In this document: in pieces, positions 1 to 12,530 of the stretch | Layout of the letters: each line of letters begins with the position of its first letter | Numbering within the stretch: the stretch's first letter is position 1 | Assembly: GCA_023055425.1 (NCBI GenBank) | Contig: JALGPY010000006.1 | Location: 88,323,935-88,387,934 of the forward strand | DNA: 64,000 nucleotides | Source of the DNA: Linanthus parryae | Lineage: Eukaryota > Streptophyta > Magnoliopsida > Ericales > Polemoniaceae | Direction: 5' to 3' | Made by a program: the position numbers and the translations under genes | The notes under the pieces: generated by a model | The model's input: the letters and a program-made list of their open reading frames with translations, nothing else | The model's database searches: none | What the model was told of the DNA's origin: nothing

Positions 1-1623
1 TGGAAATTGGCACTGTGTCTTGTTTACCCTTATCAGTTTGTACTGCATCTTGTCCGACCGAGCCTTTCAGCTGGGGGCTGACGGTTGAAGTGACTTCCCT
101 CTCAAAAACTTTGTGTTCAATATTCTTTAATTTTTCTGCACGTGCATGACTGGGATACGGCGGATCCTGTAGTGCAACTCCACTCTGAGTGGTGATGGCA
201 TTGATCTGAGCGCATGGATCGTTCACTGTCTTTGATGGTAGATTCCCTGGAACTCTTTCTGCCTGATTCTGTGCGAGCTGACCATTCTGTACTTCCAAGT
301 TGCAGATCGCAATTTTCATTTGACTTACATCAGCAGTGAGTGAATCAATCTGCGAGAATTTGGCTTCCCATTGTTTATTAAATTTTTCCATGTAGTTCTC
401 AAAATGCTGTATTGATAGGAGAAGCTGTGGTTGTGCTGCTGGTGCTTGCTTTGTAGGGGCTGCCTGCTATATCTGTGGCCTGTGCTGAAAACCTGGTGCA
501 TAGACTGATGCGTTAGGGTTTCCGTACCGGAACCCAGGATGGTCACGTGTGCCTGGTCTGTAGCGGCTTGGATCCCACCATCGCTGCACATAATTTGCGT
601 CCTCATTCTGAAGTTCCTGGATGGCTGCATCCAAGTCTGGTTCGTCCACTGCTGCTACAGTCTTCTTTTCTGTGTAGAACTTCTTGACTAGGTCTTACAC
701 CACTTTCGTGAGGTTGTCAATTCGATCGTCAGCCACTGGTTCTGCTAGTGCTGTGAGTCTGCGTTCATCAAACAGGGGAGTATCCTGTTTGGCTAGTTGC
801 TTCATCAGCTCATAGGCTCCATCTTTATCCACATGGTATAGAAAATTACCCCCAGCTTCCTTTTCAATCCTGTTAGCATTCTCTCTATCCAGAGAATGGT
901 AGAACACTTGCAGAATTTTCGCGTCCCCAAAGCAATGATTAGGGATTCTTTGATTAAGTCTCATCAACCTGTCCCATGCGTCTACCACCGTCTCGCCTAT
1001 CATGTGTTTGAAAGACAATATTTCACTTTGAAGTTTAATAACCCGAGAAGCAGGGTATAATTTTGCCAAAAAGTCAGAAACATAGCCTTCCCAGGTTGTG
1101 ATGGATCTCGGTGTTCTGGCTTCCAGCTAGTCCTTTGCTGTCCCGAACAAGAAGTAGGGAAACAAGATCAATGTTAGTGTGTCCAATTCAACTCCTTTGT
1201 ATTTGATCTTGTTACAGTAATCTTCAAACTTCTCGGGGAAGTTGTTCGGGTCTTCGTCAACTTTCCCATTGAACGGAAAATGGGTCTAGGCAGTTTGGAT
1301 AGTGGATGATTTCAGATCGAAGTGCTCCGCTGTTATTGGAGGCACTAATATGGCTGGCTCATGTCCTTCAGTAGGAACTTCGAAATTCTCAACTATCGCC
1401 CTACCAGATCTGTTGTAGGTTCTCTGGTTGTTCTGGGCAGCAAAGCCTGCTGCAATCAGATCCTCAATGTAGCGAGCCATCTGGGGTGGGTGGGTGTCTC
1501 TGGTTCTGTGGGTGTATCATCTCCGTGTTCAGACATCTTCGCTCGGTGTCTGCTGTTTTGCTCTCGGAAAAGTTTCTCCGGATCTTCGAGTAGTGGCACC
1601 AAATCGCGAGGCCTTCTGGGCAT
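1..1623 (-). pseudogene. Decayed Ty3/gypsy gag, cut by window edge
   Basis: Minus-strand gag reading starts at an ATG at 1623 (MPRRPRDL) and runs off the left edge. The clearest part, 695-1069, carries the gag-domain style stretch KLYPASRVIKLQSEILSF, typical of Tat/Athila-type gypsy gag. Downstream it has a pair of tryptophans and a proline/glutamine-rich tail. It is broken: a one-base frameshift near 1485, in-frame stops near 1284, 1130 and 697, and another near 466. Gag would form the particle that packages element RNA, but this copy cannot. It lies just inside a tRNA-Asp type primer site and LTR, which fixes its orientation. Gypsy gag is clear; the exact lineage is inferred. Confidence 0.8.
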
Positions 1624-1737
1624 ACACTTAGAATGGCCTGAAAAATAAAGTTGAAGAGAAATAAGATAAGAGAAAATATAAAAATCAGAGAAAAAACTCC
1701 GAAACTAATTCTGATTCCTTAAGAGAAACCGTCACTG

Positions 1738-1755
1738 TCCCCGGCAACGGCGCCA
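1738..1755 (-). other. Primer binding site, tRNA-Asp type
   Basis: The minus strand reads TGGCGCCGTTGCCGGGGA, complementary to the 3' end of plant tRNA-Asp and common in Tat/Athila gypsy elements. It sits six bases inside the LTR end (1762) and about 115 bases before the gag start, the expected order. Confidence 0.85.
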
Positions 1756-1761
1756 AACACT

Positions 1762-2370
1762 TGATAGCGCAAATCGATGTGCTTTTTTCGCAAGTGTATG
1801 ATCAAGTAATATAGAGAACGTATTTGTGACTCTGATTATCGAACACACGAGAACAAGACAATTTTTAATTTTTGAGAATCGAGACTAAATGTAAAGCTGT
1901 AAAAGGGAGGAATAGGTGTGTGTGAGTAACTCTACTAAACGCACACCCTTGGTCAGTCTTTCTGCCTATGTTCCCTGTCTTCTTCTGCTGCTGTAAGCTG
2001 TGCGTTTGAACGCACATACTTAGTCTTTTCTGAGTTTTTATGCTTTGACTTCTTGATACGCTGCCTCCATTCCAAGCCTCTTTCATGCATTTCCGGTACC
2101 TATTTCCTGCGCACAACAACAAGTACCCGCGATCATATCTAATAAACCAAATTATGAATGAAATTACTCAAATATAGTAATTATGCTTTCAACGTCCTCT
2201 TTCCTCTATCAAGTGGAAAACTGACTGAAAATAGGAAAAATCAATCTCAACAGGGTCAGAACCAATGATAAAAAGGCGTCCCAAACTAACTCTATCTGCG
2301 AGCTATCACAAGCTCTTAAACCAATTGAAATACAATAATTTAGGTAGTAATAAGTATCAATAATCTAGAA
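1762..2370 (-). mobile_element. 5' LTR of the gypsy element, partial
   Basis: The LTR inner end is TGATAGCGC at 1762 on the plus strand, so the LTR ends in CA on the minus strand, next to the primer site. The far end is not identifiable. The sequence changes character at the G run at 2371, where a copia-type LTR seems to be inserted. No gene is seen; the minus ORF 1865-2122 has no family resemblance. Confidence 0.5.
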
Positions 2371-3463
2371 GGGGGGGGGGGGTTGAACAGATTATGACAA
2401 TTTTTGCAACTTTTTCTAAAAGAGCGGTTTCAAAGAATGTTGTGTAAAGCTGAGAGTATTTCAAGGCATTGAAATGAGTTTCAAGTTCTTGGAATCAAAA
2501 CAGATAACAGAAAGAATGCTGAGAGTTTTCAAGGCCTTGAAATGTCTTTCAAAACCTTGAGATTAAAAACTTTTTTCACAACAAATAAGCTAAGTAAATA
2601 ACAGCAAGATAGATGCAAGAGACACTTAAATTTATAGAGTTCAGTCCACTTGGACCTACGTATCTACCTCTGGGATTTGATCCCTGCAGGATTTTCAACT
2701 CAATTCTTATTAATCAACAACTCAGCCCTAGATCTCGAGCACAGAGAGTTCCCTTACTCTGTTACAACTTGTAGTTCTCACTAACCTATCTAGTACCTTC
2801 TCTAGCTAAATGATTCAACATAATGATCTACTATTCACTTGAAAAACTCGCGAGAATAAGATGTAACAAGTATTATCTAAATGATATATAAATATAGATC
2901 AGGAAGAAGAGCACTGAGAACTGATGAAGCAGTTGAATGTGCGGTGATCTTCTAAAGAGTGGATTGAATGAAATGGATCTTCTTGTGTGTTGCTTGTCAA
3001 TCCTGAGAATGTCCTAGTCTCCGTTTTCGTGTCTCTTCTTCAAATTCTTCAGTCATTCCCTTTTATGCAGTTAGTTTGAGTTACAGATCTTTAATATCTT
3101 CTCATAACAAACCTCCTAAAAATCTGCTGCGAATCTTGACTTGTCTAACATCTCTTCCCAACGGCTAGTTGCTCAATATCTTCAAAGATATTGACTGGAT
3201 CTTGTATCTGAGTATGTAAGAAAGGTCCAGTCATGTTTTCATAATCACGAAACCAATTTATCAATCCAGTTTCCTTTTCTGCAAGAGCATAGTTTAGGAA
3301 ATTATCCCTGCAAAATAGGTAACAACTTATCCCTGCAAAAACTTGTTGAAGGAGATGGATTAGCCACAGTTTAGATCATCAAAATAGTTTTCTTTCATCA
3401 TCAAATAAAACATAATCAAGTATAGGCGTTTAGGAGTCAGAATAAAATCAATACTCCCCCTTA
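2371..3463 (-). mobile_element. Copia-type LTR remnant with polypurine tract
   Basis: The minus strand has a typical copia polypurine tract (TAAGGGGGAGTA) at 3452-3463, followed by a TG start at 3450, so an LTR should run from 3450 toward lower coordinates. A 12-G run at 2371-2382, within AATCTAGAAGGGG..TTGAA, is a common motif of copia-like LTR regions. Palindromic TTCAAGGCCTTGAA-like motifs occur at both ends (2459-2575 and 3489-3552). No partner LTR is in the window. No gene is seen. Confidence 0.4.
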
Positions 3464-3674
3464 GTTCATGCTGTATACTGCACTGTATATTTCAAACCTT
3501 TGAAAGTAGTTTCAAGGCCTTGAACAGACAAGCTGTTTCAAGCCTTTGAAACAAGCTGAACATACAGGTTTGGTGGGCCTCTTGGACCGTTTTGACCCTA
3601 GTAAATCTCAATATCAGCTAAAATTGACCAAGCGCGTTAAAGTTGGATTTTAATTGTATTACGTTCTTTCACAT

Positions 3675-6600
3675 TGTAACACCCCTATTTCTCAAGCGAG
3701 CTCTAAGTGCAATATCAAGACTTTGGGGGCGATTTTGTAAATATTTTTGTCACGGCTTTAAAGTTGGAACTTCGGAGTGTTTGCAATATTTGGGAGTCGT
3801 TAGAATGATTTTGGAGCACTAGCGATGTTCGGGGTGGTTGTGCAATTATCCGAAATTAAGTAGGAACCTCTAATTCTAGTTGTACACTAAAGTTTGGAAA
3901 ACTACACTTTCACCCCCCTTGCATGAATGCCACTTGTTCAACCCAATTAGACACCTCACTAGATAAGAAGTCAACTCCTCCAACTCCCCTCTTCACCAGC
4001 ATAATCTGAGAAAAAAAAAATTCTCTCTCTCTCTCTCTCTCTCATCTTCATCATCTTCATCCTACACAAGAACAACCACCACCACTACCACCCTAGCACC
4101 ACCACGACTTTGCCATTTCAAAAACTGTTATAGCTGGAGATAGAGGGTGATGGGGGGAGCAAAACGCACAAAGCAATTTGAAGTTTCATTGGATATCGAG
4201 AGAGAAAACGGCATTCGAAGGTGAGGAACCCTAGCTTTCAATTTGGTTAATTCGTTCTGTACGTTGTAATTCAGAGGGATTGAGTGTTGTTTCCGTGTTG
4301 CTGAGGCTATGGCGAGCTCAGGGGTACCGATTGTTGGTTGTAATTCGTCGGGAAAAGAGGTCGTCGGGTTCTGGGTTCGTGCCGCCGACGGGAAGCACCA
4401 TGAACGCCGGAAAACTTCAATCTTCTTCGTTTGTTGAGCAAAATCGTTAATTCTTGCGGCATTGTGACCCCTGAGGAGCGAGGAGTAGAACCCATAACTT
4501 TGTTTCAACCCAGAAATCACAGATGAGGGTCGGGATCGCCGGAAACCAAGCGGCAAAGTCGCCGGAAAACTCCATGGCCGACCAAACCATGGGTAAGCTT
4601 CATTTCTCCACCAAATTTCGCGTTCTATGCATCAAATTGCTCCCAATCATGTCGTGAACCTGTTTGAATGATCCAAATCTGCCCAGATTGTTGTTAGAGT
4701 CGAGTTTGATTTCATTTTTTACTCTTAGTTCGTTTTCCCGTCATGCATAAACAGCCCCTGTTCAAATGATCATATCTCTCTCAATTTTAATCCGTTTTGA
4801 GCGATTCAGGACTTTCTGGAAACCTCAGACAATTGGCTACAACTTTCGTGTTTTAAGTTTTGTCCAATTCTGTCTCTAAACCACCTGAAAATTGAGTTGA
4901 AGTTGCTGTGTTTTCTGTTGTTGAATCTGTCCAAGTGCAGAATTTTCAAAGTGTTGAAATCCTAGTTTTTCATCAACTTTGGACTCTTGTATCTTTCTCG
5001 TCTTTAATCCGTTTTCGATGATTCTTACCTTTCTGGAAAGCCTGGACATAGCTCTATAACTCTCATTCAGATTTGTTTGTTTGATTCCAAGTCTAATCCA
5101 TCTAAATTTGGTCTTGAAGTGGGCTGGTTTGATGTGTTCTTGGCTGTGAGTGCTCAAAATTTTTCTAAGTATAGGATGCTATGGTGAAACACCCATTTTC
5201 TAACCCTTGTATCTTCTTCAAAACTTAATGAAATTTAGATCTGTTTTCTCCTATATGTAGCTGGTATATAATACTTCAAATCATCGTCTCTGGGTCATGT
5301 TCAAATTTATAACGGATTTCTCACAAAACGAGCCTAAAGTTGCTAGTTTCAACTCATAAAACTCTCTCGAATTTTTCTAAGTATTGAATCGTGATTTTTG
5401 TCCAACTTTGAGTAGCGATATCTCTTTGAATACTTGGAGTTTTTAGGAGTTCAAATATGTTCTGGAATCCTTGAACTATCGTCTTCAAAACCCTATTCTC
5501 AGATTTTCAAGTATCCCCCTCAATTGATTACAAATCAGCTCTAAAGTTGACTAGTTGAGTCGACTTTCTTCTAAATTTGACTTTTGAATTCGACACTCTA
5601 AATGACATTTCTAGCCTTAGTGTTCTTCACGAAACTTGCTCGTATTCATATTATGAGCCTATATATCAAGTTTGACCAAGTTTGACTTTTCAAAAACCCT
5701 AGTTTGACAGAACTGTATAGGAGGGGCAAAATAGTAATTTCACTTAGAATTGAATTGGGTTTCGTTTAGTAACTTGGAGTTTCTCAGCATGTCTTGTATG
5801 CGTATTTGGAGTACTTGTATGTAATTCTGGGCTAGGGTTGACCAAGTCAAATGTGGGGGTCTTTTTGCAATTTTAGCAAACTTTAGGGGCCTAAGTGCAA
5901 TTTATTGAAAGTTGTAGATTTCAATGCTAAGTTCATATGGATGAGTTAAGAGTCATTCTTGGATGTGGTTGGGCCAGTATGAGTGTAATATGGGGTCCAG
6001 GCACAATCAGGGACTGTACTGGACAGTTTCAAAGTATTAGGGGCATTTTGGTCAAGTTAGCTTGCGTGACCTGCATTTTATTGCATTATTGCATAAAACC
6101 TCATATAGAGGATATATGCTAATAGGTTGTATACTTGACTTGTTTATATCCAGCCGACGTTAAGGATCGTTCGAAGTAGACGTACGTTTTCGTGTTGCTG
6201 CGTTTATTGTGAGACTCGGAGACGAGCGTTGTAGGATTGCTAGCGTTGCTTCGCGCCTTTCATGGCTCAGAGGTAAGTACATATGTACGGCCTTTTCATA
6301 TCAAATGTGCGCATGTGTGTGATGTTTCAAACGAATGCTTGTTATATGAAAAAGTATGAGAAAGCATGTTTTCTATTCGAAAGTTGTCAAACTATTTTCT
6401 TCATCTCCTTTGAGAACTCTCGGAAATTACTTGTGAAATGTTGATATTCTAATTATGTTTATGTGAAAGAGAAGACATAAAATACCTCTAATAGACTTAG
6501 GACGATGTACAGAGTACTGTTATTAATGGGAGGCATCAAGCGATCCTCCATTTTCGTATGGCTAAGACCATTGAAGCAATGCTTCTTATTATTGGATAGA

Positions 6601-7517
6601 ACGTCAATGTTCAAAAATCCGCCCCCGATGAGCCAAAATGTATCAAGATATTGAGGCCAAGGGGTTTATAGAGCTATAGAGTGCTACTTATACTTGTAAG
6701 GGTCACTACGGTATAGGGGTGTCGACACTTAAGGCCTTTTAGCTAATGTTGTGAGCGGGGTTGACGAATGGGCTCCCTTAACGCTCGGGTGAAATAGGGT
6801 TTGATAGACCCTAGAAGGAACCCTTAGTGATTATTTCGTGATCCCTCTGTTTACATCGATCCTGCTGGTGGCTCTTGACACGCCTCAGCTAAATTAAACT
6901 GTTGATTGAAGTCGAAATTAAAATTTGACTACTTATTGATGTCGTTTGTGGCTCTTGATTGCCTAATCTAATCAAATGATTTGAAAAGCTTTGGCTACTT
7001 GTGATTTAATATCATTATCAGGTCAAATGGACTTGTTTACTGTTGATATCCTACTTGTTTAAGAATATGTTGACTACTTGTGGTTTATAAATGTTTTAAA
7101 GATGATGGCTCTCGCTACGCGATTACTCATAAATGTTCCGAATTGCTCCAACTCTTTTTCTCATTGATTTTCAAATCTCTTTATTTGCTTCAACTCATGC
7201 TTCCGTGCCACTCGTTGCTTTACATGTCGTAGTGTGTATTTACTCAGTTTTTACTGATTATTTCTTCAAAACTGCGTCGGCTCTTGCCATTTTAAAACCG
7301 CAGGTCATCACTCAAGGTCGGGGATGGGAACGCGGATCGAGACAGAGACGTTTAGCTGAGATTAGATCACATAGTTTATTTCAAACACATTACATTTGTG
7401 AACTTATCTTCTCAAGTTTGTGTATTTCTAAAATAAAATGTAATATTTGTAACTATATTTCTACTTTTGGTTATCGATAGTCGCATTAACACTGAACCGA
7501 GATCCCGGGCTGTTGCA
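3675..7517 (+). mobile_element. Solo LTR or LTR-like element, 3.84 kb, with TSD
   Basis: It starts TGTAACACCCC and ends GGGCTGTTGCA, giving a TG..CA border with inverted ends. It is flanked on both sides by the 5-bp duplication CACAT (3670-3674 and 7518-7522), the mark of LTR-element integration. No gag, pol, primer site or polypurine tract is seen inside; it contains a CT microsatellite (4021-4043) and many short spurious ORFs. The TGTAACACCCC start and long LTR are typical of Tekay/Del-like gypsy LTRs, so a solo LTR left by recombination is the simplest reading. A large non-autonomous element is the alternative. Orientation is taken from the TGTAAC end and is uncertain. Confidence 0.75.
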
Positions 7518-7522
7518 CACAT

Positions 7523-8580
7523 AGTGATTGGATATGGCCTTAGATATGGATGTTGTAGATGTTTATTTTTGTGGTTTGGTTTTATTATAATAATTAATTA
7601 ATTAGGTTTTATGGCCAGCGAGTCGTCTTCTCCTCAACTTGTAAGGTCTCTCTATTTAGTATAGATGCTAGCTAGTATTAGATAGTTAGATTATAGCCAA
7701 GACATGGAGAAGAAGCCTAAAGAATTGAATGAACCACAAGATGGCGACATTCCACAAGCTAAGGCGCATGGACTAAACGATGGAGGCACATGGATATGCG
7801 CTTGCTATTTTTAAGGCTTATAGATATTCTCATTGGCTTGAGAATATCTTAGTTAGAAGGCCATAACCGCATCACATTTATTTACTTTTGTGGTTTTTTT
7901 ACTTATTGTCTTGTTATTTATTCTTGGTGTATGGATAATGCATGCACATTGTAACAAGATAATAATAAAAACCGGATCTTCTATTTTGGGACTGCCCAAC
8001 CCAAATAAGTAAATTAGTTTATATGGATCAACAAAACATGTAAAATTAAAGGAAAAATCCCTCAAGGTGAAAATATTGCGTTTTTCCTTCTCTTGCTTTA
8101 AACACTCGTCATGATCAGGATCTATCAAGATTGGGTTTGCCAAAGCAAGGGGACTTGGTTCATCATGATGTGACACGACGGCACAAGCTAGTAATGTGCT
8201 ATTGTTGAAATAAGAGGTTGGGCGCAACTAGGCTACTTCAATAGGATTGAAAGCCTAGATGCAATCAATTGGGATTATCTATGGGATAGATAAATAAGGA
8301 GTTATTTTCCCAATTGAACCGAGAATTGCATAGGAGCAATTGGAAGTTGTTCCTACCTAAATAACTAATTTTTGGGTGACTTGCTGAAGCAAGCTCAAGA
8401 AGAGGTGAAATACGGATCTTGGCCCACTAGAAAATATAATGACATTTTACGCATTATATAGAGGGTTATTAATCAGAGAAAAATAGTGGAAGCTATGTTT
8501 AATAATCTAGCCATTATTAAATGTTGTGATTTGTTCACAAAATACTAAAACTTGTATATATCTCATTTTGTAGAATTCAA
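7523..8580. other. No recognisable gene
   Basis: AT-rich sequence between the solo LTR and the copia gag start. The minus ORF 7853-8227 resembles nothing I recognise. It may include a decayed leader of the downstream copia element, but no LTR matching 12531-13932 and no primer binding site were found. Confidence 0.4.
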
Positions 8581-9330
8581 ATGGCAAATAATTAATCGAA
8601 TTCATCTCAATCCCTACGATCAGTCCTTGAGAAGAAAAAGATTTATGGAATTAACTTTCTAGACTTGTACCGAAACTTGAGAATTGTTCTCAAGCAAGAA
8701 AAGAAATTGTACATTCTAGATGGGCCAGTTCCCGAGGGGCCTGAAAATAACAGTGCTGCAGCTGTGAAGGCACATCAAAGATTTTAGACGATGTAATTAT
8801 GTGACTTGCCGCATGCTTTGTACCATGAACTCCGAGCTTCAGAAGCAACATGAGAACATGGAGGCGTATGATATGATCATACATTCGATACATCTCTTCC
8901 AAGAGCAAGCAAGACATGAGCGGCATGAAGTATCTAAGACATTTTTAAAATTTCATATGTCAGAAGGAAACCCTGCGAGAACTCATGTACTGTGTATGAT
9001 CACGCACTTGGAGAATCTCACACGTCTTGGGTATCTGGTGGGTCAAGAGTTGGCCACTGATCTCATCCTGCAATCGTTGCCGGATAGTTATGGACAGTTC
9101 ATCATGAGATATAACATGAATGAGATCAACAAGCCTCTACCAGATTTGCTCTATATGTTGAGGACAGCTGAACACAACATCAGCAAGGAAAAGTGTAAGA
9201 CCATAATGATGGTGAACAAAGGAAAGAGAAAGCGAGTTGCATCTACCTCCAAAGGAAAAGCAAGGCAGCTGCAAAACCCAAGGAGGTTGCCCTTCCGCTG
9301 GTGCGGTGACCAATGTCATGACAGAGGGTG
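8581..9330 (+). pseudogene. Ty1/copia gag, broken
   Basis: Gag of a TNT1-94-like copia element. The likely start ATG at 8581 is followed by a stop at codon 5. The early part carries LRIVLKQEKKLYILDGPVP, typical of copia gag N-termini. After a frameshift between about 8760 and 8830 the frame 8801-9331 carries the rest (a LILQSLPDSY-type motif, then a lysine-rich segment). The zinc-knuckle region beyond 9328 is disrupted and changes frame, leaving ECHYCSHPGH followed by a stop. It lies directly upstream of the protease/integrase part on the same strand. Confidence 0.85.
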
Positions 9331-10730
9331 AGTGTCACTACTGCAGTCACCCTGGACACTAGAAGAGAAACTGACCAAAGTATCTGGAGGATAAAAGGCT
9401 TGGAAGTTATTCCACCACCACCAGGTATTTTTGTTATGGATGTCAATTTGTCTATCTCTTCATCTTGGGTATTGGATATTGGATGTGGATATCACATTTG
9501 TCGAAATGTGCAGGATCTAAAGAGAACCAGGCGACTAGCTAAAGGGGAGATAGACTTGCGCGTGGGGAATGGAGCAAGAGTTGCTGCATTAGCATTAGGA
9601 ATTTATGAGTTATCTTTACCTTCTGGAATTATTTTAGAATTAGACAGTTGTTATTATGTGCCTGCTATGAGAAGAAACATTATTTCTATTTCTGGTTTGG
9701 ACGAGAAAGGTTTTTCTATCACAATAAATAACAAATGTTGTTCCGTTTATTTTGAGGGTATGCATTACTGTAATGCACTTTTTTCTAATGGATTGTATAT
9801 ACTTGATTTAAGTAATTCCTTATATAACATAAATGCCAAGAGGATTAAAACTAATGATTTAAATCCTACATATCTATGGCACTGTCGTTTAGGCCATATA
9901 ACCGAGAAACACATTTCTAGACTCGATAAGGATGGATTCCTAAACTCATTTGATTATGAAACATATGAGACATATGAGTCTTGTTTATTTGGAAAGCTGA
10001 CAAATTCCCCTTTCAAGAAGAAAGGAGAGAGGACCAGTGAGCTATTGGCTCTCGTGCATACTGATGTCTGTGGGCTATTTTCCATGCCTGGAAGAGGTGG
10101 TTACCTTTATTTCGTTATATTTACTGATGATTTCAGTAGATATGGATTTGTATACCTTATGAAGGCCAAATCCAAATCCTTTGAAAAGTTCAAAGAATTC
10201 AAGAATGAAGTAGAGAAGCAACTTGGCAAAATTATTATGGCTCCTTGATCGGATCGTGGAGGAGACTACTTAAGCCAAGATTTTGATGACTATCTTAGAC
10301 AGTGTGGGATCTTGTCCCAACTCACTCCACCGGGAACGCCGCAGTGGAATGGCGTGTTCGAGAGGAGAAATCGAACACTATTGGGCATGGTTTGATCTAT
10401 TATGTGTCAAATTGATCTTTCACTATCATTTTGGGGACATACGCTATTATGTGAAGCTTTCACCCTTTACCGTGTTCCATCTAAATCAGTCATGAAGACT
10501 CCATATGATATGTGGATTGGGAGGCGTCCCACAGTGTCTTTCATGAGGATATGGGGTTGCGATGTCCATGTAAAGCGTTTACAGACATACAAGCTCAGAC
10601 CAAATTCGGATAAGTGTAAGTTTGTGGGATACCCTAAGGAAACGAATATATATTATTTCTACAATCCACTCGAGAACAAGTGTTTGTTGCCTGGTCCGGT
10701 GTGTTTCTAGAAAGATAATTTGTCTCTTAA
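9331..10730 (+). pseudogene. Copia protease and integrase region, broken
   Basis: Frame 9328-10248 holds a degraded protease motif (WVLDIGCGYHIC, where a D-T/S-G triad is expected), the GAG-pre-integrase segment (LWHCRLGHITEKHIS) with zinc ligands, and the start of the integrase core (TDVCGLF..FTDDFSRYGFVY). Stops and frameshifts follow at 10246 and around 10300-10400. The core continues with PPGTPQWNGV and, in frame 10402-10710, the end of the domain up to a stop at 10708. Integrase would insert element cDNA; this copy is not translatable as one protein. Confidence 0.88.
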
Positions 10731-12530
10731 GAAGCAAGTGGGAGGAATGTAGAAACTGAAGAAGTTCAAGAACCACAAATAACTGATCCAACAGTGGAAC
10801 ATGAACAGGAACCACAGATTGTTGTGGAGCAAGCTGCTCAAGTGACACAAGAACTTCGTAGGTCTAGTAGGGTGCGCTAGGAGCCAGAGAGGTATCGACG
10901 GCTCGTGACTCAGCCCGTTGACGCATCACTCATGGATAATGAACATGCCGCCTATGAATAGGCCATGAAAGGGCCAGACTCTCAAAAGTGCCTTGAAGCG
11001 ATGAGATCCGAAATGGAATCCATGTATACCAACAAAGTATGGACTTTGGTGGAATCACCCCAAGGGCAGGGCTCCGCCCATAGGGTGCAAGTGGATCATC
11101 AAGAAGAAGACCGACATGGATGGCAATGTGATTTCCTATAAGGGCCGATAGGTGGATAAAGTATTTAGACAGATTCATGGTATTGACTATGATGAAACCT
11201 TTTCCCAGTCGCAATAACCAAATCCATCGTATCTTGCGATTGCAGCTTATTACGATTATGAAATTTGGCAGATGGATGTTAAAACAAATTTTTGAATGGA
11301 AAACTCCTTCAGGGTGTTTACATGACACAGCCAGAGGGGTTTGGAGATCCATAGCATACCCATAAGGTGTATAAGTTGCATCGATCCTTTTATGGGTTCA
11401 AGCAAGCTTCTAGGAGTTGGAATCAATGTTTTGATGATGTGGTCAAAGAGTTTGGCTTCATCAAGAACGAAGATGAACCTTGTCTCTACAAGAGTGTTAT
11501 TGGGAGCTCTATTGTGTTTCTGGTCTTGTATGTGGATGACATACTACTCATTAGAAACGACATTCCTACCTTGCAATATGTTAAAGATTGGCTAGGGAAA
11601 TCTTTCTCAATGAAGGACATAGGGTATGCAACTTATATGCTTTGTATCAAGATCCATAGGCATAGGTCGAGGAAGATGCTCGTCCTAAGTAAAAGTACAT
11701 ATATAGACAAGGTATTAAAACGGTTTAACAAGCAAGATTCCAAGAAGAAATTCTTGCCTATGTCGCATGAAATCACCATTTCTAAGGCTGATTGTCCCTC
11801 CAATGAGATTGAGAAGGAATGCGTGAGTAGGGTTCTCTATGCCTCAAACATAGGATCCATCATTACGCCATGTTATGTACCAGAGCAGATGTGTCATACA
11901 CATTGAGTATGGAAAGCAGATACCAGTCCAATCCGGGTGAGAGTCCCTAGATTAATGTCAAGAACATCCTTAAGTACTTGAGAAGAACTAAGGATGCGTT
12001 CTTGATATATGGAGGGTAGGAAGAGCTACGTGTAAGGGGTTACACTGACGCAAGCTTCCAAACCGACAAAGATGATTTCAGATCGCAGTCAAGATTCGTG
12101 TTTTGCCTGAATGGAGGAGCTGTGAGCTGGAAGAGTTCCAAGCAAGAGACGGTTACTGATTCTACAAATGAGGGTGGGTACGTTGTTCGGAATGGCGCAG
12201 GAAAGGAGAGTGTTTATATTAGGAAGTTCATTACTGAGCTTGGTGTGGTTCCTAGTATTGTGGATGTAGTAGAATTGTATTTTGACAACACTAGGGCGAT
12301 CGCACAATCCAAGGAAACCAGGTCACACCAAAAATCCAAGGACGTACTCAGAAAGTTCCATATTATTCAAGAGATCATCGATCGAGGAGATGTGAAGATA
12401 TGAAAGATTCCTACAGATGAGAATTTTTCAGATCCACTCACAAAGTCGCTTGTTGAGTGCAAGCATGGAGGGACACTAGATCTATTGGCATACGAGATGC
12501 ACCAGATTGGCTCTAGTGCAAGTGGGAGAC
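10731..12530 (+). pseudogene. Copia reverse transcriptase and RNase H, broken
   Basis: The reverse transcriptase is spread over several frames. The best part (11367-11906) has LHRSFYGFKQASRSWN and an intact catalytic LYVDDILL motif. The finger and palm regions upstream (10930-11366) have at least two stops and frame changes. RNase H follows (about 12020-12510), with TDASFQTDKDDF and WKSSKQETVTDSTNE in different frames and a FSDPLTKSL-type C-terminal motif. A purine tract, AAGTGGGAGA, precedes the 3' LTR. Gag, integrase, RT, RNase H is the copia order. Confidence 0.88.

Noticed and set aside
7133..7480. 115-residue plus-strand ORF in the solo LTR
   Set aside because: No recognisable motif, AT-rich codons, lies within the LTR-like element; probably chance.
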